Shown: in pieces, positions 7,191 to 15,900 of the stretch
Layout: every line of letters begins with the position of its first letter
Numbering within the stretch: the stretch's first letter is position 1
Assembly: GCA_964512655.1 (NCBI GenBank)
Contig: CAZEJT010000008.1
Span: 52,101-116,100, forward strand
From: VBOC01 sp964512655
GTDB lineage: Bacteria > Bacteroidota > Ignavibacteria > UBA10030 > SZUA-254
Reading direction: 5' to 3'
Length of the DNA: 64,000 bases
The notes under the pieces: model-generated
What the model saw: only the letters and a program-made list of their open reading frames with translations
Databases searched by the model: none
Told to the model about the DNA's origin: nothing
Made by a program: the position numbers and the translations under genes

Positions 7191-9125
7191 CTACGAATTG
7201 ATGACTAGTTCCTGGCCGACGTGGATTTTGGTCCCGCGGATGTTATTCCAGGTGCGGAGGTTCCGGATGGAGACTCCGAACGTGGATGCAATGCCGTGAA
7301 GGGTGTCGCCGCGTCTCACGATGTAAGAGAGAGCTTTCTTGATGCTGGTGGAATCTTTTTGAGATGCGTCAGCGACCGCAACCTGCGCGCGCGGGAGTTC
7401 CCGCGTTGTATCGATGGAGCGGTACTTATCGGCGCGCTCTTTGGGTTCCCAGAGGACAATCATACTCCCGGCCTTGATCAGCCTTCCGTATGGGATGCCG
7501 TTCCACGATCTGAGATCGCTCGCCCGGACATTATAGAGCTTTGCAATTCCGCCGATCGTATCGCCCTTTTTCACTCTATACGTCAGCTTCTCTTTTCCCG
7601 CAGTTCCGGCCGTGCGCCTCGACCGCGAGGGACGGTCATCGTCGACCGGAGTAACAGTGAAGGTCGCAGCCGAGATGGATACCGGGATCACGAGAGACTT
7701 TCCGATGGAAATTCTGCGTCGGGGGTTAAGACGGTTCACTTCTGCCAGAAGCGCGCTGGGGATTCCGTATTTTTTGGAGATTGATCCGAGCGTTTGGCCT
7801 TTCGTTACCGTCACGACCAGCCAATCGCGTTTCTGCTCGTCCGGAATTTTCGCATAGTTCTCGGCAAACGAGGCCTTCGCGCCCGATGGAATTCTAAGCT
7901 GGTACCCCTTGGTCCCCGGCGGCGTGCACCACTGGAGCAATTCAGGATTCAGCTCGCGCAGCGTTTCAACATCCGTCCCCGCACACTTGGCGAGGACTGT
8001 GAAATCGACACAATCGTCCACCGATACGACATCGAAATTGAGAGGCTCCGAGGGCTGTACTTCAAACCCGTATGTCCTCGGATCGAGGCCCATGACTGCG
8101 GCGGCAATGTACTGGGGGACGTAGTTCCGCGTCTCTCGCGGCAGGCGGGTGCGCATGCTCCAGAAATCTGTCGACTTGCTTCTGTGGATCGCATGATGGA
8201 CCCTGCCGGCGCCTGAATTGTAAGCTGCGAGAACAAGGTACCAATCACCGAATTCGGCATAGAGGTCCTTCAGGTGGCGTGCGGCCGCGGCAGACGCCTT
8301 CTCAAAATCCCTTCGTTCATCGTACCAGAAATTTCCGCTCAGACCATAGAGGCGGCCCGTGCCTTTTACGAACTGCCAGAGACCCACTGCCTTCGCCCAC
8401 GACCGGGCGAGGGGATTGAGCCCGCTCTCGATCATCGACAAATAGACCAGCTCCTCCGGGACTCCCTCCTTCCTGAACGCCTGGCGCATGATGGGGAAGT
8501 ATCTTCCGGAGAGATATAACCAGTGCTCGAAGTGGCCTCTGCCCCTCTCCTGCAGATACCGGATGTTCTGCTCCACGTGTCCATTGATTACAAGGGGTAC
8601 GGTGAGCGTCTTAATGACCTGTTTCGGGACGTCCTGATCTACGCTGGTATTCGCCTCATCAACCTGGTTGAGCTTATTGCGCAGTGCGAAAATTGATGCC
8701 TGTGGCCCCAGGCTGTCGATTTTCGCTATATACTTCTCATAATCCTCTACTACGCTGCGGCTCAGGTCGTTAAAATCGCAGTTATTTTCGATGTTCGGAT
8801 AGTAGCCCAGCTCGTTGAGGAAAGCGATCGCCGATTCAAACTCGTTTGCTGACCGTGTAGAATCGCCATCCTGCTCAGCGTTTAATGCACGGACATAATG
8901 CCGCCTCGCGCGCTCGAGCAGAAGAGCTGTCATAGCGTCATACGCGGAGTCAGAAACCAGGGAATCCTGGAGGGCGCTCTCCGATCCGAAAATCAGGCTC
9001 GAATCGGAAGTATTATCAGGGAAGGAGTAAGCGAGAGTCTGCTGAGGGGTCGGGCGGGTGGATTGCTCCGATGAGCAGCCCACCAGGACTACCATTAAGC
9101 CGACAACGAAATAAATTTTCCTCAA
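7191..9125 (-). CDS. mltD: MltD-like lytic murein transglycosylase with three LysM domains (lipoprotein)
   Basis: A 644-residue enzyme that cleaves peptidoglycan to anhydromuropeptides at the outer membrane or periplasm. The signal peptide ends in the lipobox VLVGC (Cys16). The SLT domain spans roughly residues 210-340, with catalytic Glu233 in MIESGLNP and the family motifs AVGLWQFVKGTGRLYGL and LAAYNSGAGRVHHAI. Three LysM peptidoglycan-binding repeats follow at the C-terminus (starting VTVTKGQTLGSI, YRVKKGDTIGGI and YIVRRGDTLHGI). The 190-residue region between the lipobox and SLT domain is not recognised. The gene has its own strong promoter, and the tRNA-Ser gene follows it. Confidence 0.93.
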   Translation of the reverse strand: MRKIYFVVGLMVVLVGCSSEQSTRPTPQQTLAYSFPDNTSDSSLIFGSESALQDSLVSDSAYDAMTALLLERARRHYVRALNAEQDGDSTRSANEFESAIAFLNELGYYPNIENNCDFNDLSRSVVEDYEKYIAKIDSLGPQASIFALRNKLNQVDEANTSVDQDVPKQVIKTLTVPLVINGHVEQNIRYLQERGRGHFEHWLYLSGRYFPIMRQAFRKEGVPEELVYLSMIESGLNPLARSWAKAVGLWQFVKGTGRLYGLSGNFWYDERRDFEKASAAAARHLKDLYAEFGDWYLVLAAYNSGAGRVHHAIHRSKSTDFWSMRTRLPRETRNYVPQYIAAAVMGLDPRTYGFEVQPSEPLNFDVVSVDDCVDFTVLAKCAGTDVETLRELNPELLQWCTPPGTKGYQLRIPSGAKASFAENYAKIPDEQKRDWLVVTVTKGQTLGSISKKYGIPSALLAEVNRLNPRRRISIGKSLVIPVSISAATFTVTPVDDDRPSRSRRTAGTAGKEKLTYRVKKGDTIGGIAKLYNVRASDLRSWNGIPYGRLIKAGSMIVLWEPKERADKYRSIDTTRELPRAQVAVADASQKDSTSIKKALSYIVRRGDTLHGIASTFGVSIRNLRTWNNIRGTKIHVGQELVINS

Positions 9126-9174
9126 AATCCTTCTCTTTCGCGAATATTCTCTGGAAATCCAGTGTTACTGAGCA

Positions 9175-9203
9175 AATATAGAGAAATCGCGAAAGGTTGT
9201 CAA
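9175..9203 (-). promoter_or_regulatory. Strong predicted promoter of the mltD-like gene
   Basis: TTGACA (9203-9198), 17 nt, TATATT (9180-9175) on the minus strand: a near-perfect sigma70 promoter. Predicted start near 9168, leader about 43 nt. Confidence 0.7.
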
Positions 9204-9236
9204 GGGCTTTTTACCGTAAGGTGATATAAATCATAA

Positions 9237-10796
9237 TCATAGGGGGATATTGCCGTGCTTCTTACGCGGGTTTCCGTCCACCTTGTTGGCTAACAATTCA
9301 AGCGCATGTGCTAATTTTCGCCTCGTTTCGCTAGGTTCAATAACATCGTCCAGATACCCCCGCGCGGCAGCGATGTATGGGCTCGCAAATTTCTCTCTAT
9401 ACTCTTCAAGCTTTTGCTCGATCGCCTTTACCCTGTTTTTCGATTTGGCGATCTCCCGCTTGAAGATGATTTCCACGGCGCCTTTGGGACCCATGACTGC
9501 GATTTCAGCAGTCGGCCAGGCAAAATTGAAATCGCCCCGAATATGCTTGGAATTCATCACATCGTAGGCGCCTCCGTATGCTTTCCGCGTGATGACGGTA
9601 ATTTTTGGAACGGTGGCCTCGCAGAAAGCGAAGAGGAGTTTGGCGCCGTGCTTGATGATCCCGCGCCACTCCTGCTCGGTACCCGGGAGAAAACCGGGTA
9701 CGTCCTCGAACACTATCAGGGGAATGCTAAATGCGTCGCAAAACCGTACGAATCGCGCCCCCTTGACCGATGAGTCTATGTCGAGAACGCCTGCGAGGAC
9801 GCTCGGCTGATTCGCCACAATCCCTATAGACCGGCCTCCGATGCGTGCAAATCCCACGAGTATGTTCTGTGCATAGAGTTCATGGACCTCGAAGAAATCC
9901 CCGTCATCCACGATCAGCCTGATGACCTCCTTCATGTCGTATGGCTTGCTCGGATTCTCCGGGATGATCGAATTCAGGGTGGCCTCGCTTCTTCCCGGAT
10001 CGTCATCCGATTGTGAAACCGGGGGCGGATCCAGGTTGTTCGGCGGGAGGAATCCTACGAGCTTTCGGATTGCCTGAAGGCACTCGACCTCGTTCTCGCA
10101 TGCAAAATGGGCTACGCCCGATTTGGTGGCATGCGTCAGCGCGCCTCCGAGGTCCTCGAAAGAGACATCCTGGTGAGTCACCGTTTTCACGACGCTCGGC
10201 CCTGTGACGAACATGTAGCTCGAGTTTTTCACCATGAAGGTGAAGTCCGTGATGGCGGGTGAATACACGGCTCCTCCCGCGCATGGACCAAGCACGGCCG
10301 AAATCTGCGGTATGACTCCCGAAACCTGAGTGTTGCGGAGGAAGATCTCCGCGTACCCCCCAAGACTGACCACACCCTCCTGGATCCGGGCCCCGCCCGA
10401 GTCGTTGAGACCAATGACCGGTGCGCCCACCTTCAGCGCCAGATCCATGATCTTGCAGATTTTTTCGGCGTGCGCCTCCGAGAGCGAGCCTCCGAAGACG
10501 GTGAAATCCTGGCTGAACACGAAGACGAGCCTTCCGTCGATCCTCCCCGTCCCGGTCACCACCCCGTCGCCGAGATACTTCTGCTTCTCGAGGCCAAAAT
10601 CGAAGCTGCGGTGCTCGACGAGCGCATCAATCTCCTCGAAGCTTTTTGGATCGAGGAGCACCTCGAGCCTCTCCCGCGCGGTGAGCTTTCCCTTGCGGTG
10701 CTGTTCTTCTATCCGCTCCGATCCGCCGCCGGTCTTTGAAGACGCCTTCAGCTTCCGGAGGCGCGACACTTTATCCTGAACTCGGGGTTTTCCCAT
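9237..10796 (-). CDS. pccB: Acyl-CoA carboxylase, carboxyltransferase (beta) subunit, propionyl-CoA type
   Basis: A 519-residue biotin-dependent carboxyltransferase that moves carboxyl from biotin to an acyl-CoA, most likely propionyl-CoA, giving methylmalonyl-CoA; the same fold serves methylmalonyl-CoA decarboxylases. The N-terminal crotonase-like half has GKLTARERLEVLLD, VFVFSQDFTVFGGSLSEAHA and GLNDSGGARIQEGV. The C-terminal half has GFLPGTEQEWRGIIKHGAKLLFA and ITRKAYGGAYDVMNSK, all typical of PccB/MmdA. Length is normal. No biotin carboxylase, biotin carrier or mutase gene lies next to it, so the partners are elsewhere. It lies 16 nt after mnmA and may be read from that promoter. Substrate choice between propionyl-CoA and other acyl-CoAs is inference. 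Confidence 0.9.
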   Translation of the reverse strand: MGKPRVQDKVSRLRKLKASSKTGGGSERIEEQHRKGKLTARERLEVLLDPKSFEEIDALVEHRSFDFGLEKQKYLGDGVVTGTGRIDGRLVFVFSQDFTVFGGSLSEAHAEKICKIMDLALKVGAPVIGLNDSGGARIQEGVVSLGGYAEIFLRNTQVSGVIPQISAVLGPCAGGAVYSPAITDFTFMVKNSSYMFVTGPSVVKTVTHQDVSFEDLGGALTHATKSGVAHFACENEVECLQAIRKLVGFLPPNNLDPPPVSQSDDDPGRSEATLNSIIPENPSKPYDMKEVIRLIVDDGDFFEVHELYAQNILVGFARIGGRSIGIVANQPSVLAGVLDIDSSVKGARFVRFCDAFSIPLIVFEDVPGFLPGTEQEWRGIIKHGAKLLFAFCEATVPKITVITRKAYGGAYDVMNSKHIRGDFNFAWPTAEIAVMGPKGAVEIIFKREIAKSKNRVKAIEQKLEEYREKFASPYIAAARGYLDDVIEPSETRRKLAHALELLANKVDGNPRKKHGNIPL

Positions 10797-10812
10797 CTCG
10801 GCCCTTGTGATG

Positions 10813-11928
10813 TTACTGCCCGGAAGTGTGTTCGATCACGGCACCGGCGACCAGCCTCTCACCCTGGTACATGACCACCGATTGCCCCGGGGTGATTGCA
10901 CGCTTTGGCTGATCGAACACGAGCCTGATCCTCCCTTCGCCGAGAACCTCCACGGTTGCCGGCGAGGGCGTATCCTTGTAACGTATCGCGGCTTCCACCC
11001 TCAGGCCGCTTCGTATCTCAGAGATGCTCATGCAGTTCACATCCCCCGCGGTGAGCTCGCGATGAAGCAGGTCTTCATCGCGCCCGATTGTGATCGCGTT
11101 TGTCGCCGGCTCGATGCCTGTCACATAGACGCGCTCACCGTGGGCCCCGATGCCGCTTCGCTGCCCGATCGTGAAGTTGATGAATCCGTCGTGCTCCCCC
11201 ACCTTTCTTCCGCCGCGCAGAATGTCACCTCGGGCAAGACGCGTGTTGAGTCCCGGATCCTGCTCGTGCATGAATCGCCTGTAATCATTGTCTGGTACGA
11301 AGCATATCTCAAAGCTCTCCTCCTTCGTGGCGGTTTTCAGCCCAAGATCCGAGGCGATTGCACGCACCTCCGCCTTTCTCAAACCTCCGAGGGGAAACAA
11401 CGTCCGTTTGAGAGCGTCCTGACTCAACCCCCAGAGCGCGTAAGACTGGTCCTTGCTTTCATCCGTCCCGCGCGAGACAAAATACCTCCCTGTGCCCTCA
11501 TCGAAACCCCGCCGGGCATAGTGCCCGGTGGCGATGAAATCCGCGCCGAGCGCGGAGCCCTTCTCCAGAAGCGCTCCCCACTTGATGACCCGGTTGCAGA
11601 TGACGCAGGGATTGGGAGTTCTCCCCCTGAGGTACTCGGCCACAAAATTGCCGATGACCTGCCGGCCGAATTGTTCGGTAAAGTCGGCCACGTAGTGCGG
11701 AATCCCGAGCTTCACCGCAACGATGCGCGCGTCGTTGAACGCGTCGAGGCCGCAGCAGCTTGTCTCATTCCCCGCGTTTCCGCCGACGCGATCAAAGTCG
11801 TACGTCTTCATCGTCACGCCGATGACCGAATAGCCCTGCTCCAGCAGGAGTGCCGCCGCGACGGAGGAATCGACTCCTCCGCTCATTCCGACGACTACGG
11901 TGGGCTTTATGCTGTTGTGAGTATTCAT
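10813..11928 (-). CDS. mnmA: tRNA-specific 2-thiouridylase MnmA
   Basis: Thiolates U34 of tRNAs for Glu, Gln and Lys using ATP and a sulfur relay. The PP-loop VVVGMSGGVDSSVAA binds ATP, and the two catalytic cysteines are in TPNPCVICN and SFEICFVPD. The C-terminal beta-barrel (GQSVVMYQGERLVAGAVI) completes the family architecture. The ATG at 11928 is chosen: the longer frame to 11967 would begin exactly in the -35 box of the predicted promoter. Only about 4 nt separate the predicted transcription start from this ATG, and there is no Shine-Dalgarno sequence, so translation may be leaderless. About 371 residues, normal for the family. Confidence 0.95.
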   Translation of the reverse strand: MNTHNSIKPTVVVGMSGGVDSSVAAALLLEQGYSVIGVTMKTYDFDRVGGNAGNETSCCGLDAFNDARIVAVKLGIPHYVADFTEQFGRQVIGNFVAEYLRGRTPNPCVICNRVIKWGALLEKGSALGADFIATGHYARRGFDEGTGRYFVSRGTDESKDQSYALWGLSQDALKRTLFPLGGLRKAEVRAIASDLGLKTATKEESFEICFVPDNDYRRFMHEQDPGLNTRLARGDILRGGRKVGEHDGFINFTIGQRSGIGAHGERVYVTGIEPATNAITIGRDEDLLHRELTAGDVNCMSISEIRSGLRVEAAIRYKDTPSPATVEVLGEGRIRLVFDQPKRAITPGQSVVMYQGERLVAGAVIEHTSGQ

Positions 11929-11938
11929 CCGGACGTAA

Positions 11939-11967
11939 AAGATACGATAATGGCAATCGACGTGCAA
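11939..11967 (-). promoter_or_regulatory. Predicted promoter of mnmA
   Basis: TTGCAC (11967-11962), 17 nt, TATCTT (11944-11939) on the minus strand. The expected start at about 11932 leaves almost no leader before the ATG at 11928. Confidence 0.55.
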
Positions 11968-12001
11968 TCAGAATCGGTATGCGCCGGCTGTAGGCGCGGC
12001 C

Positions 12002-12103
12002 TGTAGGCGCCGGCTTTAAACTGGTGTCACGGTCCATACCGTGACACCAGCAGGGAAACTGTATCCGCCGGCGGTGGCCCGCGCGAATCTTCGTCGTGCA
12101 TAT
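12002..12103. repeat. Composite dispersed repeat, copy A
   Basis: Contains a TGTAGGCGCCGGCTTTA unit, then a perfect palindrome with 13-nt arms (12021-12033 and 12038-12050; left arm CTGGTGTCACGGT, loop CCAT), then a tail. Columns 12023-12097 match 18192-18266 with two differences in 75 and no gaps. Relative to copy C it lacks 16 nt between the GGCTTTA unit and the palindrome. A degenerate GGCTGTAGGCGCGGCC unit precedes it at 11987-12001. No open frame or transposase is attached. Confidence 0.9.
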
Positions 12104-12109
12104 ATTTAA

Positions 12110-12139
12110 CTGATGTCACGGTCCATACCGTGACACCAG
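12110..12139. repeat. Palindromic repeat, copy B
   Basis: Second copy of the 13-nt-arm palindrome with CCAT loop, with one unpaired position (A at 12113 opposite C at 12136). The sequence after it (to about 12185) is a diverged version of the copy A tail, sharing GGAAACTG and GCGCGAATCT-like blocks. It stands 90 nt after copy A in the same orientation. Confidence 0.85.
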
Positions 12140-12406
12140 CAAGGAAACTGCATGCCCCGGCTGAGAACCGACGCGAATCTGAGACACTACCTCAGAATGC
12201 CACTCATTGACTTTCCCAACCGTGTTCGATAGATTACCCGCTCAAGGATACTTGCAGCTCCTGCGCGGAGGGCACGACTTCGGTCATGACGCCCCGTTCG
12301 CCTCAAATCAACCACTGCCGTAGCGCCTCCCAATCACATTCGAACCTTTTGCCCGTGGCCGGTATCTCTATAATAGAACTGTCCGAAGCCATAACAGGCC
12401 AACTGG
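12140..12406. other. Intergenic region before the ECF sigma gene
   Basis: No gene is visible here. A perfect TATAAT at 12369-12374 stands 33 nt before the sigma ATG, but its -35 region is poor (CTTTTG at 17 nt). CGAACC at 12341-12346 faintly resembles the GGAAC -35 element of ECF promoters, which would fit autoregulation, but one weak match proves nothing. The first 45 nt are decayed repeat tail. Confidence 0.35.
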
Positions 12407-12964
12407 ATGGAGCTCCTCTTGGAAAGACATAGGGTGGTGAGTGAAGGTGAAACAGCGCTTGTCTCGCGAGCCCGGGCCGGTGATAAGGCTGCCTTTCAGA
12501 TTCTGCACCGCCAGACCGTGGATCGCATATATGGATTCTGCCTAAGGATAGTGGCCGATGTTCCTCTGGCGGAAGAGCTCACGCAGACTGTTTTCGTGCG
12601 TGCGTGGGAAAACCTGGACAGCTTCAGAGGGGAAGGGGAGTTTTACTCGTGGCTGCATCGCATCGCCGTGAATGTTGTCATTCTGAATCACCGCTCCAAT
12701 CAGAGAAGGCTTGCAAGAGTTGAGTACAGTGATGATCTGGAAAATTTCAGCAAGGCGAGGAGCCTTCCATCGCCGGAGGCAGGGATCGATCTGGAACAGG
12801 CGATCGCACGGCTCCCCGAGAGAGCAAGAACAATTCTAATCCTGTACGATCTGGAGGGCTTTCGCCATGATGAGATTGCACGATTGCTTGACATTGCCCC
12901 TGGAACCTCAAAGTCGCAGCTCCACAGAGCACATCAACTTCTGAAAGCGTGGTTAGAACAATGA
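12407..12964 (+). CDS. ECF-family RNA polymerase sigma factor
   Basis: An extracytoplasmic-function sigma factor of up to 185 residues, directing RNA polymerase to specific promoters. Region 2 spans ALVSRARAGDKAAFQILHRQ to VFVRAWENLDSFRGEGEFYSWLHRIAVNVV, including the typical AEELTQTVFVRAWENL helix. Region 4 is LEQAIARLPERARTILILYDLEGFRHDEIARLLDIAPGTSKSQLHRAHQLLKAWL, with its helix-turn-helix. There is no C-terminal extension. The ATG at 12407 lacks a clear ribosome site; the GTG at 12437 (VSEGETALVSRA) is a plausible shorter start. The stop overlaps the start of the next gene by 4 nt (ATGA), which means translational coupling to the anti-sigma fusion described next. Confidence 0.93.
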   Translation: MELLLERHRVVSEGETALVSRARAGDKAAFQILHRQTVDRIYGFCLRIVADVPLAEELTQTVFVRAWENLDSFRGEGEFYSWLHRIAVNVVILNHRSNQRRLARVEYSDDLENFSKARSLPSPEAGIDLEQAIARLPERARTILILYDLEGFRHDEIARLLDIAPGTSKSQLHRAHQLLKAWLEQ

Positions 12965-15900
12965 GCATAAAACAATACCATAGCCAGCTCGATGAGTACA
13001 TTCTTGGCTCGCTGACGGCAGCTGAGCGGAAGGAGTTCGAACAGCACCTCGAAACGTGCCCGGAATGCCTGATGGAATTGATGAAACTTAAGGATCTCAG
13101 CAGCAGAATCGCTGAATTGCCAAAAGGCATTCGGCCCCGGCGGGATCTCTGGCCAGGAATTGACGACGCATTGCCTGATAAACCTGCTGAACTCTCTGCT
13201 GATAAATCAGAAACGCGAGTGACTCAGCGGCCAAGGCGGCCGGTAGCTCTGGCTCGACTGATTCATCTCCCGGCATCGCGATCCACGCGCTCTATCCTGC
13301 AAGCGGCAGCCGCCTTAACGATCATATTCGGTGCGTGGATGGTGTGGACATTAATGAAGAATTCCGCAACACGGCCGGAGGAGAGCCGTGTCAGTCTGCC
13401 CGAAATCAAGAAGGAAAAGGGAGCGGCTCCGGGGCAGGAATCGCTAATCACGAATCCGGCCAGCCTCCCTGCAGTACCGGGCACGGCGGACAGAGACCGG
13501 GTAGCTGAGACCGGACCCGGTGGATCTAAGAAACCGGCAGTGCCGGCCGGCCGCGCCACTGCTGTCGAGCCACCGCTGGCCCGCCAAACCGGAACCTCCC
13601 CTATTTATGAAAGCGGAAGTCTCCAACACCTGCAAGCGTCTTTTGTGAGCTACTCCGAGCATCTCCCGAACGACCGCATCTATCTTCAACTCGACAAGCC
13701 AATCTACAGTCCCGGTGAAACGATCTGGTTTCAGGCATATCTCAGGGATGAGGGAGATTTGGGTCCTTCAAGACAGAGTGACGTCGTTCATGTGGAGTTT
13801 CTCAATCCAAACGGAAGTGTGGCTCGGCGCCTCGAGATCATTGCGAAGGAAGGAACGTGTGCCGGTGACATCGACCTCGCAGACAACCTCCCCGGAGGGA
13901 TCTACAAGATCAAGGCGTATACGGAGTGGCAGAAAAACGTTCCAGACTCGTATATCTTCGAAAAAGAGATCCAGGTTCAGCAACCAACACTGCCCGGGCT
14001 GATCATGAAGCTGGATTTTCAGCGCAAGGCATATGGACCGGGCGACAATGTAGTCGCGAAGCTCGACGTTAGAACTCTACAGAATAAGCCCCTATCGGAT
14101 TCCAACTTCACATATGTGGTGCAAGTTGCCGGTAAAACGATTCAGGAGCAGACGCAAAGATCAGATCGGAGTGGCACCTCTTACGTGGCGTTTGACCTGC
14201 CTAAAAATCTTCCTGCCACCGACGGAATCCTGGGCGTCTTGATCGATTACGGCGGCAAAAGGGAATCAATATCCCGCGCGATACCAATTGTGCTCAACAG
14301 AATTCGTCTCACAATGTATCCCGAGGGTGGTGATCTCGTAACCGGACTTTCAAGCCGGGTCGCTTTTCAGGCGCTGAACGAATTTGACAAGCCGGCGGAT
14401 GTAGAAGGCCGCGTCTTCGACGAGGAGGGAAGGGTGATCGCAGAGTTCAGCAGCTTCCACGAGGGAATGGGGGCGTTTGAACTAACTCCCGAATCCGAGA
14501 AGAAGTATCATGCAAGCATAACTAGACCCGAGGGAATTTCTCAATGGTACGATATTCCCGGCGCACGTGAGCATGGTTACACACTTTCTGTTGAGCTGGG
14601 AGCCTCGGGAGACGTCGATCTCAGAATTGGATCCCAGTCGGTCGAGCAGATGTCAGTCCTTGCGCAGGTGAGAGGGAAGCTCTATTTCAAGAAGCAATTT
14701 ACCACCGTAAGGGGGGTCACGACAATTCCGTTCGCCACGGACGACATCCCTCGTGGAGTGGCTCAGGTTACACTCTTCGATAGTAACGGGGTAGAGCAGG
14801 CTGAACGATTGTTATTTGTCGGAAGGGACAGGGGGCTCAACGTTCAGGTGTCGACCGATAAAGAGAAGTATCTCCCGAGGGAAAAGGTGACCCTTACCGT
14901 AGACGCCCGCGATTCTCATGGAAATCCCATTCCGGGGGATTTTTCTCTTTCGGTGGCCGATGATAACCTCATAACATTCGCAGACGACAGGGCGGGACAG
15001 ATTCTTCCGAAAATGCTCTTGGAGCCCGATCTCAAGGGCAAGGTGGAAGAACCGAACTTCTATTTCGATCAGAAGGAACCGAAGGCAGAAGCAGCTCTCG
15101 ATTACCTCATGATGACGCGCGGGTGGCGGAGGTTCACATGGAAGCAGGTGATTGAAGATCAGCCAACGGTCATATCATTTCCTCCTGAGCGCACAACCAT
15201 AGCCGGAAAGGTTATTGACGGGAATACGGGGAAACCAGTTAAGGGGGTACCGGTGATCATCGGGAAGGGCGGTCAATCAGGTTTAACTGACTCGGAGGGA
15301 AGATTCTTGTTCAGGTACATCGAGCTTGATACACCGGTAGCCTTGACAATCTCCGGGAAAGGATTCACGCCCTTTGAAGAAACCATCAAAAGTTACACTG
15401 AAAATCTGGTTTACACACTTTGGAAGTCCGGGACAATTGCGGACATCAAAGGCAGGATCATCGACAAGAACACGAACGAGCCACTTGCCGGCGTAAACGT
15501 TTTGGTTGTTGGAACTGTGCGCGGTGCGGTCACCGATGCCGACGGAAATTATTCGATCATAGGCGTACCGGTGGGCAGCAGCGTTCTGAGAGCATCGGTT
15601 GTTGGGTACCAAACCTTAGAGAAGCAGGAATATCATACTGCCGCAAAGGGCGTGGAAATCAATTTCGCGATGGTTCCCTCTCAGGTCCAGATGGCAGAGC
15701 AAGTTATCACAGCGCAACGAGCGGTTGTGAATATGTACACGACCGGCACCCCCAGTTTAGCAGTGACCCATGGAGCGGCGACCTCAGCTGCTGCTGACAG
15801 GCTCCAGCAGCCAAAGGTATTGCGAGAACCCCTCAAACTACAACCGGGGGTTGTTTATCCGGGAAACCTCGCTGCTACACATGCGGGCGCCGGAACTCCT

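Noticed and set aside
12002..12139. CRISPR array
   Set aside because: Palindromic repeats occur singly or in pairs, with irregular spacing and no spacers or cas genes.
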